From contig JACZJN010000025.1 in assembly GCA_014860565.1 (NCBI GenBank), forward strand, positions 1 to 48,160: DNA of 48,160 bases. Direction: 5' to 3'. The notes under the pieces are model-generated. The model did no database searches. It had not been told where the DNA came from and saw only the letters and a list, made by a program, of their open reading frames with translations. Made by a program: the position numbers and the translations under genes. This DNA is from Bacteroidota bacterium. GTDB taxonomy: Bacteria; Bacteroidota; Ignavibacteria; SZUA-365. Shown in pieces: positions 43,262 to 48,160 of the stretch (its first letter is position 1; the number at the start of each line of letters is the position of its first letter).

Positions 43262-43864
43262 GTGAAGCCGCTATTCGACTGGATTCGAAAAATGTACGCC
43301 TGGGTCGAAGGATTCTCGACCAAGCCGGGGGCACTGTGGGCGCTCTTCATCATCGCGTTCATGGAATCGTCATTTTTTCCGGTTCCTCCCGACGTTCTCC
43401 TGATCGCCCTGGCGGTGGCCATGCCCACGAAATCGATGCGCTTTGCCGCGGTGTGTACAGGGGGATCAGTGCTGGGCGGCATGTTCGGATATTTCATTGG
43501 CTATGAACTGATGGAAATCGTCGGACGTCCCATCATCGACTTTTACAATGCCAATCACTATTGGCTCAAGGTCGAGGAAGCGTATCGAGGTCCTGTCGGC
43601 GTGTGGTTCCTCGTTGCCGCGGCGTTCACTCCCATCCCCTACAAGGTCGCCACGATTGCCGCCGGTGCGACGCAGATGCCGTTCGTCCCCTTCCTGATCG
43701 CTTCCGCCCTCGGACGCGCAGCGCGCTTCTTCCTCGTCGCCGGACTCATCTGGAAGTTCGGAGCGTCGATCAAGACCTTCATCGACAAGTACTTCGACAA
43801 GCTGTCCATCGCCTTCGTCGTTCTTCTGGTGCTGGGATTCGTCGCCGTGAAGTACGTGTTTTAG
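43262..43864 (+). CDS. YqaA/DedA-related VTT domain membrane protein
   Basis: A 200-aa protein of the SNARE-associated (VTT) superfamily, YqaA branch: LFDWIRKMYAWVEG, ALFIIAFMESSFFPVPPDVLLIALA, GGSVLGGMFGYFIGYELM, GVWFLVAAAFTPIPYKVATIAAG and ASALGRAARFFLVAGLIWKFG. The family is linked to lipid/polyprenyl carrier scrambling and envelope homeostasis. GTG 43262 with AGGA upstream is chosen because related proteins begin a few residues before the LYDW-like motif; ATG 43169 and ATG 43292 are alternatives. Confidence 0.9.
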   Translation: MKPLFDWIRKMYAWVEGFSTKPGALWALFIIAFMESSFFPVPPDVLLIALAVAMPTKSMRFAAVCTGGSVLGGMFGYFIGYELMEIVGRPIIDFYNANHYWLKVEEAYRGPVGVWFLVAAAFTPIPYKVATIAAGATQMPFVPFLIASALGRAARFFLVAGLIWKFGASIKTFIDKYFDKLSIAFVVLLVLGFVAVKYVF

Positions 43865-43917
43865 GCCGTGGAGCGTCGCGCTCCAGCGCAACGGAGAGAT
43901 GCCCCCTGAACGACTAG

Positions 43918-43955
43918 AAATGAGAACGCCCCCAAATTCGGGGGCGTTCTCATTT
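43918..43955. terminator. Bidirectional terminator between convergent genes
   Basis: 16-bp perfect stem: AAATGAGAACGCCCCC (43918-43933) pairs with GGGGGCGTTCTCATTT (43940-43955), 6-nt loop, with A/T-rich flanks on both sides. It serves the yqaA-like gene (+) and probably the small Cys-rich gene (-). Confidence 0.75.
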
Positions 43956-43960
43956 CTATT

Positions 43961-44015
43961 GACGAGCCTGAAGGCTCATCCTCCTAATTCCGACGAGCCT
44001 GAAGGCTCATCCTCC
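43961..44015. repeat. Tandem 24-bp repeat containing a 6-bp hairpin
   Basis: Two identical 24-bp copies (43961-43984 and 43992-44015) separated by TAATTCC; each holds the palindrome GAGCCTGAAGGCTC. A nearby GGAATTA (44022-44028), partly inside the downstream gene's 3' end, mirrors the spacer. It lies between the terminator and the Cys-rich gene's stop. Confidence 0.75.
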
Positions 44016-44025
44016 AGGGGAGGAA

Positions 44026-44289
44026 TTAGTTCTTCTTTGCTTCGTCTTTCTTGGTGCTGGTCTTGTTTGCCATCGAGCATCCGTCGCCGCACTTGTCGCC
44101 GCATTCGTGCTTGGAGGCCATTTTCTTGGTCTTGGTGGCAGCGTGATCGCAGCATCCACCCTTTTTGGCTTCGCTGCTGCACTCGGTCTTCGCCTTCTTG
44201 GCGGTTTCCTTGGGTTTATCCTGTGCGTGCGCGGTGTTCAGGGACATCGCGAGTGCGAACATCGCGACGAGGCTGAGGACCTTCTTCAT
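44026..44289 (-). CDS. Small exported Cys/Lys-rich protein, possibly metal-binding
   Basis: An 87-aa protein. Signal peptide MKKVLSLVAMFALAMSLNTA with AHA before QDK. The mature 65 residues are very Lys-rich with six Cys (37, 46, 47, 63, 67, 71) and His49 and His61, arranged as GGCCDH and HECGDKCGDGC. The spacing suggests a small metal-binding or disulfide-stabilised periplasmic protein, but no family is recognised. GGAG precedes ATG 44289, and a promoter-like sequence lies about 50 nt upstream. The Lys/Cys/Ala composition differs from its neighbours. Confidence 0.75.
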   Translation of the reverse strand: MKKVLSLVAMFALAMSLNTAHAQDKPKETAKKAKTECSSEAKKGGCCDHAATKTKKMASKHECGDKCGDGCSMANKTSTKKDEAKKN

Positions 44290-44336
44290 GTGTACTCCAG
44301 TGTATTGTTAGTGGTGTTTAGGGACAAGCTATATCC

Positions 44337-44367
44337 GAAATATAGACCCCCACTGAGGGAAATCCAA
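44337..44367 (-). promoter_or_regulatory. Candidate promoter of the Cys-rich protein gene
   Basis: On the minus strand TTG (44365-44367) is 20 nt upstream of TATATTTC (44337-44344), one mismatch from TAnnTTTG. A dyad CTATAT/ATATAG overlaps the box and could be an operator. The start ATG is about 48 nt downstream. Confidence 0.45.
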
Positions 44368-44438
44368 GTCATAAAATCCGAACTATTCAGCATTCTGGCA
44401 AGGGAAATCGTGAGGTGGAACCCTTCCCTCTTTCTCGC

Positions 44439-44972
44439 TCACTGAAGCACGCGTACTCCCTCAAAACAGATGATCCCAGTGGCGACAGCAACATTGAGCG
44501 ATTGTTTCGTACCGAACATGGGGATTTCTATCGCCATATCGCACAACGCCAGCGCTTCGTCGGATACTCCGGCGACTTCGTTGCCTACGACAACGGCCAA
44601 GGGGAACATATCCGCCCTCAGGTTAAAGCAGGACAGGCTGTCTGTGGTGTGTTCCAGCGCGGCGATGCGCCAACCCTCCGATTTTAGCCGACGCAATGCT
44701 TCGCAGACATCGTACACATATTCCCATGGTACGGTGTCATCGGCACTGAGCGCGGTTTTGGAGATTTCCTTCCGTGGAGGATACGGGGAGAATCCACAGA
44801 GGTAGAGCTTCTCGACCAGTGCGCCGTCGCAGCTGCGGAAGATCGAACCGACGTTGTAGAGCGATCGCACGTTGTCGACCACGATGACGATCGGATGCCG
44901 CCGCTTCGCGGAAATCTCCTCGTGCGGTGTGCGCGCGATCTCTTCGTGACGAAGTTTCCGTAACTTCTTCAC
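44439..44972 (-). CDS. TrmH/SpoU family RNA 2'-O-methyltransferase
   Basis: A 177-aa protein with the SpoU knot motifs: VVDNVRSLYNVGSIFRSCDG (motif 1), VVVGNEVAGVSDEAL (motif 2) and EIPMFGTKQSLNVAVATGI (motif 3). It lacks the N-terminal extension of RlmB, so it is a different paralogue acting on an unknown tRNA or rRNA position. The start is GTG 44972 with AAAAGGTGAAG upstream; both lie in the purine-rich repeat. It is the third gene of a minus-strand group with ddl and the TPMT-like methyltransferase. Confidence 0.88.
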   Translation of the reverse strand: MKKLRKLRHEEIARTPHEEISAKRRHPIVIVVDNVRSLYNVGSIFRSCDGALVEKLYLCGFSPYPPRKEISKTALSADDTVPWEYVYDVCEALRRLKSEGWRIAALEHTTDSLSCFNLRADMFPLAVVVGNEVAGVSDEALALCDMAIEIPMFGTKQSLNVAVATGIICFEGVRVLQ

Positions 44973-45010
44973 CGCTTCACCTTTTCACTTCTTGACTTCT
45001 TCCTTCTTGA
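44958..45010. repeat. Purine-rich dispersed intergenic repeat, copy 2
   Basis: Minus-strand tandem of GTCAAGAAG/AAAAGGTGAAG/CGGTGAAG-like 8-9-nt units, related to the tracts at 961-1023 and 47795-47842. It spans the C-terminal codons of the TPMT-like gene (FVKKEEVKK) and the GTG start and Lys codons of the TrmH-like gene, so the repeat appears to supply the latter's ribosome-binding site and start. Confidence 0.6.
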
Positions 45011-45683
45011 CGAACAGCAACAACCGCTCCCTTCCCCGCCGGGGTTTGACGGAAGTTTCAGGTGTACTTTCGTGTGCGAGGGTGAACGCCTTCTCCGCCT
45101 CGCGTTTGAATTCTTCGACATCAATGGAGAACGGCGGCCCGCCCGGACGACCGTCGACGGGGAACAGCAACGCCAGCAGCGCGCCGCCGGGCCGAAGGAC
45201 TTCTGCGGCGAAGGCGAGGAACTCCGTTCGTCGTACAGGTTCGATGGCACAGACACAGGTGTATTCCAGCAGCAGGTCGTAATGCGCAGGATGTTTCGTA
45301 CCCAGAGAAAACATGTCCTCCTGCAGAATTCGTAGTTCGAGCCCGCGTTTCTTCTGCTCCGATTCGAGCCACTGCAGAGGTTCGGCGGAGAAGTCTAATG
45401 CGGTCGTTTCCCAACCGCGCTCCGCGAAAAGCAGCGCGTCGTATCCACGGCCGCTGCAGGGGACCAGCACGCGTGGCGCCCTGCCGAAATGCGAGAAATC
45501 AGGTCCGCCGAGCTCGCGTAAATCCATCCCGAGACGCTCGAGCAGGTCCGTGAACACCGGCGTCGGCGTCCCCATGTCCCAGTTGTCGCGATCCTCGCGG
45601 TACGCGGCGTCCCAGAACCCGGGCGCATTGATGTCAGACTCGGGCCTGATCCCTTCGGGACGGACACTGCTCCCGTCACCCAT
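44985..45683 (-). CDS. SAM-dependent methyltransferase, TPMT-like
   Basis: A 232-aa protein. GFWDAAYREDRDNWDMGTPT resembles the N-terminus of the thiopurine S-methyltransferase family, followed by the SAM motif VLVPCSGRGYDALLFAERGW and a LALLFPVDGRPGGPPFSID acidic loop. A conserved EYTCVCAIEPVRR segment is present. It probably methylates a small molecule (thiol, selenite or similar). ATG 45683 overlaps the ddl stop by 8 bp; a longer frame continues in ddl and was rejected. The C-terminus is Lys-rich owing to the intergenic repeat. Confidence 0.85.
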   Translation of the reverse strand: MGDGSSVRPEGIRPESDINAPGFWDAAYREDRDNWDMGTPTPVFTDLLERLGMDLRELGGPDFSHFGRAPRVLVPCSGRGYDALLFAERGWETTALDFSAEPLQWLESEQKKRGLELRILQEDMFSLGTKHPAHYDLLLEYTCVCAIEPVRRTEFLAFAAEVLRPGGALLALLFPVDGRPGGPPFSIDVEEFKREAEKAFTLAHESTPETSVKPRRGRERLLLFVKKEEVKK

Positions 45684-46809
45684 CGCGGCGATGCCAGTCG
45701 GTTTTCGGGGTGTACGATCGCAGCAGTGCACGCTGTTCGGCATGCCGGCGTTCGGCCAGCGCGATCAGGCGTTCGAGCAGTTCCGCATAGGGAATCCCCA
45801 CGGCGGCGAAGAGCTTCGGATACATGCTGATCGACGTGAAGCCGGGGATGGTATTGATCTCGTTGATGAACAACGAACCGTCGACGCGCGAGAGCAGGAA
45901 GTCCACCCGCGCCATGCCTTCGCAGTCGAGGGTGCGGAACGCCTTCACCGCGAGGGCGCGAACGCGGTCTGCCAGCGCGTCGGGCAGATCGGCCGGAATA
46001 TGCAGCGCCGATGCGTTATCGACGTACTTCGCGTCGTAATCGTAGAAATCGTTGCTCGGCACGACTTCTCCCGGAATGCTGGCGACTGGATCCTGGTTGC
46101 CGAGAACGGCGACCTCGATTTCCCGCGCCTCGGGTACGGCGCGTTCGACCAGCACCTTGCGGTCGAACAGCGCGGCGTGACGCAGCGCGGCGACGAGTTC
46201 TTCCCGGTTCCGCGCCTTGCTGATACCGACACTGGAACCGAGATTCGGCGGCTTGATAAACAGCGGCATGCCCAGTGCCGCTTCCACCTCGGCGGCGATT
46301 TCTTCCGCGCGCTCGCGAATGGCCGTGGAATAATAGTGAAGGAAGGCCGGCACGGGGAGTCCCGCATCGCGATGCAGACGTTTCTGCAGCACCTTGTCCA
46401 TCGCCACGGCGGAACCAGCGACACCTGCGCCCACGTAGGGAAGGTCGGCGAGTTCGAAGAGTCCCTGCATCGTGCCGTCCTCCCCGAAGGTGCCGTGGAT
46501 CACGGGGAACACGACGTCGATGGGAATTTCCTCGCTACCGTCATCGGAGAAAACGATCAATGACCGGCGCGTGGGATCGGGCGGCAGCAGGCAGGGACGG
46601 CAGTCGGCGGGCGCTTCGCCCTCCCCGCGACGGAGGTAGGCCATGGCGCCCGGACCGGTCCACCAGCGTCCTTCCTTGTCCACTCCCACCGGCACGACTG
46701 TGTGACGCGTCGGGTCAAGCGCTTTCATGACCGATTCGGCCGAGACCAGCGACACCTCATGCTCTCCTGAGCGTCCGCCGAACAGCACAGCAATGGTTTT
46801 GGGTTTCAT
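45676..46809 (-). CDS. ddl: D-alanine--D-alanine ligase
   Basis: A 377-aa ATP-grasp ligase that makes the D-Ala-D-Ala peptidoglycan dipeptide. Motifs: AVLFGGRSGEHEVSLVSAES (N-terminal substrate loop), HGTFGEDGTMQGLFELADLP, MPLFIKPPNLGSSVGI, and FINEINTIPGFTSISMYPKL (metal/product site). Length is typical for the longer Ddl type. ATG 46809 gives the canonical start MKPKTIAVLFGG; the frame extends into the divergent intergenic region and was rejected. First gene of a group with two methyltransferases. Confidence 0.95.
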   Translation of the reverse strand: MKPKTIAVLFGGRSGEHEVSLVSAESVMKALDPTRHTVVPVGVDKEGRWWTGPGAMAYLRRGEGEAPADCRPCLLPPDPTRRSLIVFSDDGSEEIPIDVVFPVIHGTFGEDGTMQGLFELADLPYVGAGVAGSAVAMDKVLQKRLHRDAGLPVPAFLHYYSTAIRERAEEIAAEVEAALGMPLFIKPPNLGSSVGISKARNREELVAALRHAALFDRKVLVERAVPEAREIEVAVLGNQDPVASIPGEVVPSNDFYDYDAKYVDNASALHIPADLPDALADRVRALAVKAFRTLDCEGMARVDFLLSRVDGSLFINEINTIPGFTSISMYPKLFAAVGIPYAELLERLIALAERRHAEQRALLRSYTPKTDWHRRDG

Positions 46810-46949
46810 CGCACACACAAGAAGTGGAAATGATACAATTATGAAAATTACTGCCATGCGTGGGGAGATGCAATCAAATCTCATTCGTCGCTGTATTCGA
46901 TGGACATCGATCGTCGTCGCCGACAGTTGCTGCAATGACATTCTCGAAC

Positions 46950-46979
46950 GTGCCGTATTTCCCTTGAATTGTACGGCAC
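46950..46979 (+). promoter_or_regulatory. Dyad upstream of the TA module, candidate antitoxin operator
   Basis: Perfect 8-bp inverted repeat GTGCCGTA (46950-46957) and TACGGCAC (46972-46979), 14-nt spacer, half-site centres 22 bp apart (about two helical turns). It ends 19 bp before the antitoxin ATG and fits an RHH autorepressor site. It could also affect the divergent ddl. Confidence 0.6.
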
Positions 46980-46998
46980 TATTCCGCACATTTTTTCC

Positions 46999-47283
46999 AT
47001 GAACCAAAAAAACACACGAATCGAAATCCGTGTCGACGAGGCGGGAAAACTTCTCCTCGAAAAAGCCGCGGAGTTGCGCGGCCAATCGTTGAGTTCCTTC
47101 GTCCTTTCCGTGGTCCTGCCGGAAGCCCGGAGCATTCTTGACGCATACGAAGGAACGCGTCTTTCACGAACCGATTGGGAAGCGCTTGATGCCCTCCTTG
47201 CCAACCCTCCCAAGCCCAACAGGAAACTCCTCACCGCAGTAAAAAAGTTTGCGCGCCAGGTAACCGTCGAACATGGCGGTTGA
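46999..47283 (+). CDS. DUF1778-type (RHH) antitoxin
   Basis: A 94-aa protein. The N-terminus TRIEIRVDEAGKLLLEKAAEL and SLSSFVLSVVLPEA form a ribbon-helix-helix DNA-binding fold as in TacA; the C-terminal LSRTDWEALDALLANPPKPN and KKFARQ region is typical of the toxin-neutralising segment. It overlaps the GNAT gene by 11 bp, the usual TA arrangement. ATG 46999 is taken because it gives the family length. The dyad upstream is the likely autoregulatory site. Confidence 0.9.
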   Translation: MNQKNTRIEIRVDEAGKLLLEKAAELRGQSLSSFVLSVVLPEARSILDAYEGTRLSRTDWEALDALLANPPKPNRKLLTAVKKFARQVTVEHGG

Positions 47284-47785
47284 ACCGAATATCATCCTGC
47301 TCAGCGGGGAACATGATAGCGATGGCTTCGACTGCGGTGAACCTTCGCTCAACACTTTCCTCAGGCAATATGCCTTGCAGCATATGCGAAAGAATATGAG
47401 CAGAACCTGGCTCCTTGCGGAAGGGATACACATTCTGGCGTATGCCACGCTGTGCGTTGGGGAAGTCCGGCGCGATGACACTCCCGTAAGGAACGTTCGC
47501 TCACTCCCGCGTCACGCCATTCCCGTTCTGCGGCTCGCCCGGCTTGCGACAGACCTCCAGCATCGCGGCAGGGGATTCGCCACCCGCCTTCTGGTGGATG
47601 CCCTGCAGAAAGCGTTCCTCCTTTCCACGAGTGCCGGACTTCACGCCGTCGAAGTCCACGCGCTGAGCGAATCTGCATCGAAATTTTACCGCAGCTTCGG
47701 GTTCTGTCCGCTCAAGGATGACCGCCATCATCTCTATCTCCCCATCGCCACCATCGTTGACGCCTTCGACAATCCTTCCGCCTGA
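47273..47785 (+). CDS. GNAT-family acetyltransferase toxin (TacT/AtaT-like)
   Basis: A 170-aa GNAT protein: FDCGEPSLNTFLRQYALQH (19-37) is characteristic of DUF1778-partnered toxins, acetyl-CoA-binding QHRGRGFATRLL (96-107) and the catalytic Tyr139 in KFYRSFGF. Such toxins acetylate the amino group of aminoacyl-tRNA and block translation. It follows the antitoxin with an 11-bp overlap. Key motifs are intact, so the toxin is probably active. Confidence 0.9.
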   Translation: MAVEPNIILLSGEHDSDGFDCGEPSLNTFLRQYALQHMRKNMSRTWLLAEGIHILAYATLCVGEVRRDDTPVRNVRSLPRHAIPVLRLARLATDLQHRGRGFATRLLVDALQKAFLLSTSAGLHAVEVHALSESASKFYRSFGFCPLKDDRHHLYLPIATIVDAFDNPSA

Positions 47786-47794
47786 CCATCGTTC

Positions 47795-47842
47795 CCCTCT
47801 TTCCCTCTTTCCCTCTTTCCCTCTTCACCTTTTGACTTCTTG
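47795..47842. repeat. CCCTCTTT tandem plus purine/pyrimidine repeat, copy 3
   Basis: Octamer CCCTCTTT is repeated from 47795 (47795, 47803, 47811) with a variant CCCTCTTC at 47819, continuing into TTTTGACTTCTTGA. It is the same family as copies at 961-1023 and 44958-45010, inverted relative to the first. It sits between the TA module and the XRE gene. Confidence 0.65.
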
Positions 47843-47851
47843 AAACCATCT

Positions 47852-47871
47852 ATGTCAAATATACTTGACAT
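47852..47871 (+). promoter_or_regulatory. Operator-like dyad over the XRE promoter
   Basis: Inverted repeat ATGTCAA (47852-47858) and TTGACAT (47865-47871) with a 6-nt spacer. The second arm contains the TTGACA -33/-35 box of the XRE gene, so binding would block its promoter; autorepression is inferred. Confidence 0.6.
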
Positions 47872-47895
47872 CATCAAACCGAAGCACTATCTTTG
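47865..47895 (+). promoter_or_regulatory. Promoter of the XRE regulator
   Basis: TTGACA (47865-47870), 17-nt spacer, then TATCTTTG (47888-47895), an exact TAnnTTTG box. Because the ATG begins at 47900, only 4 nt after the box, the transcript would start at or very near the start codon; no Shine-Dalgarno is seen. A leaderless mRNA is therefore suggested. Confidence 0.6.
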
Positions 47896-47899
47896 TCCC

Positions 47900-48121
47900 A
47901 TGAACGAAGAAGCCCTGATAGGAACGCACTTGCGCGAGACACGGCAGCGCCTTGGATGGACGCAGGCGCAACTCGCCGAGCGCGTCGAGGTGAGCCGGCA
48001 GACGATCAACTACGTGGAGAACGGGACGTACTGTCCTTCCACCTACCTCGCCCTCCGTCTCGCCCGCGAACTCGGAGTTCCGTTCGAAGAACTGTTTTTC
48101 CTGAAAGACCAGGAGGGTTGA
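47900..48121 (+). CDS. Small XRE-family helix-turn-helix regulator
   Basis: A 73-aa Cro/CI-type regulator: LGWTQAQLAERVEVSRQTINYVENG is the HTH, followed by YLALRLARELGVPFEELFF. The small-HTH type often precedes a membrane protein gene that it regulates. ATG 47900 lies directly after the promoter box; upstream in-frame Met codons would overlap the dyad and are unlikely. An AGGAGG at 48111-48116 inside its 3' end serves the next gene. Confidence 0.88.
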   Translation: MNEEALIGTHLRETRQRLGWTQAQLAERVEVSRQTINYVENGTYCPSTYLALRLARELGVPFEELFFLKDQEG

Positions 48122-48123
48122 AG

Positions 48124-48160
48124 ATGTTTGATCCGACAAAAGATGAGCGGCTGAAACTGG
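48124..48160 (+). CDS. Partial gene cut by the window end
   Basis: ATG 48124 lies 7 nt after a strong AGGAGG and 2 nt after the XRE stop; visible residues are MFDPTKDERLKL. The frame is open to the window edge. It is probably cotranscribed with, and possibly the target/partner of, the XRE gene. Identity unknown. Confidence 0.6.
   Translation, partial: MFDPTKDERLKL

Noticed and set aside
45313-46563. 416-codon open frame antisense to ddl
   Set aside because: Shadow frame; the ddl motifs on the other strand are unambiguous.
46810-47085. N-terminal extension of Ddl
   Set aside because: It would run through the divergent promoter region and overlap the antitoxin gene; the canonical start is at 46809.

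Overview
The window looks like chromosomal DNA of a GC-rich member of the Bacteroidota/Chlorobiota (FCB) group. The evidence is a secreted giant protein with a type IX secretion (T9SS) type A sorting domain, a DUF4837 lipoprotein, an SDR-type threonine dehydrogenase, and promoters of the TAnnTTTG type. Codon use, overlapping genes and the dispersed intergenic repeats resemble Ignavibacteria/Kapabacteria-like lineages, but the exact taxon cannot be fixed from the sequence alone. No rRNA, tRNA, CRISPR array, prophage or transposase gene was seen.

Layout. 1-2 kb: a TfoX-like gene and a lipocalin lipoprotein (-), then an exported protein of unknown function (+). 2-4.4 kb: the threonine-degradation pair kbl-tdh (-), with unusual hairpin repeats in the tdh 3' region. 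4.5-4.9 kb: a transposase-less inverted-repeat element abutting the next gene. 4.9-15.6 kb: a ten-gene minus-strand operon whose genes overlap or nearly touch: unknown 147-aa protein, tilS, hpt, ftsH, polyprenol/dolichol kinase-like, DUF4837, YbhN-type flippase-like, GT2 glycosyltransferase, CPBP protease and an exported TPR protein. It joins the widespread tilS-hpt-ftsH core to a membrane-lipid/glycan set.

15.9-23 kb (+): a secreted GH57-like protein with two starch-binding modules that appears to lack its catalytic nucleophile, a SpoT-like HD hydrolase, dtd, an alkaline-phosphatase-superfamily metalloenzyme and comEC. 23-30.6 kb (-): truA, glnE, a GHL10 glycosidase-like protein and a GT-C glycosyltransferase fused to TPRs. 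30.7-33.7 kb (+): recG and rlmB. 33.8-36.6 kb (-): DUF1003, an SDR-DUF2867 protein and a small membrane protein.

36.9-41.7 kb (+): a 1595-aa T9SS surface protein with DUF11-like domains and three ~108-aa repeats. 41.8-47 kb: DHFR-like reductase, VIT-family transporter, YqaA-family membrane protein, a small Cys/Lys-rich exported protein, a TrmH-type methyltransferase, a TPMT-like methyltransferase and ddl. 47-48.2 kb: a DUF1778/GNAT toxin-antitoxin module with a candidate operator, then a small XRE regulator with a dyad over its promoter and an apparently leaderless start, followed by the first codons of a partner gene cut by the window edge.

Most notable non-coding features: a 21-bp repeat array whose four hairpins carry compensatory base changes (1977-2054), a ~325-bp MITE-like element (4545-4869), a dispersed purine-rich intergenic repeat at three loci (one supplying a ribosome-binding site and start codon), and dyads at the TA and XRE promoters.
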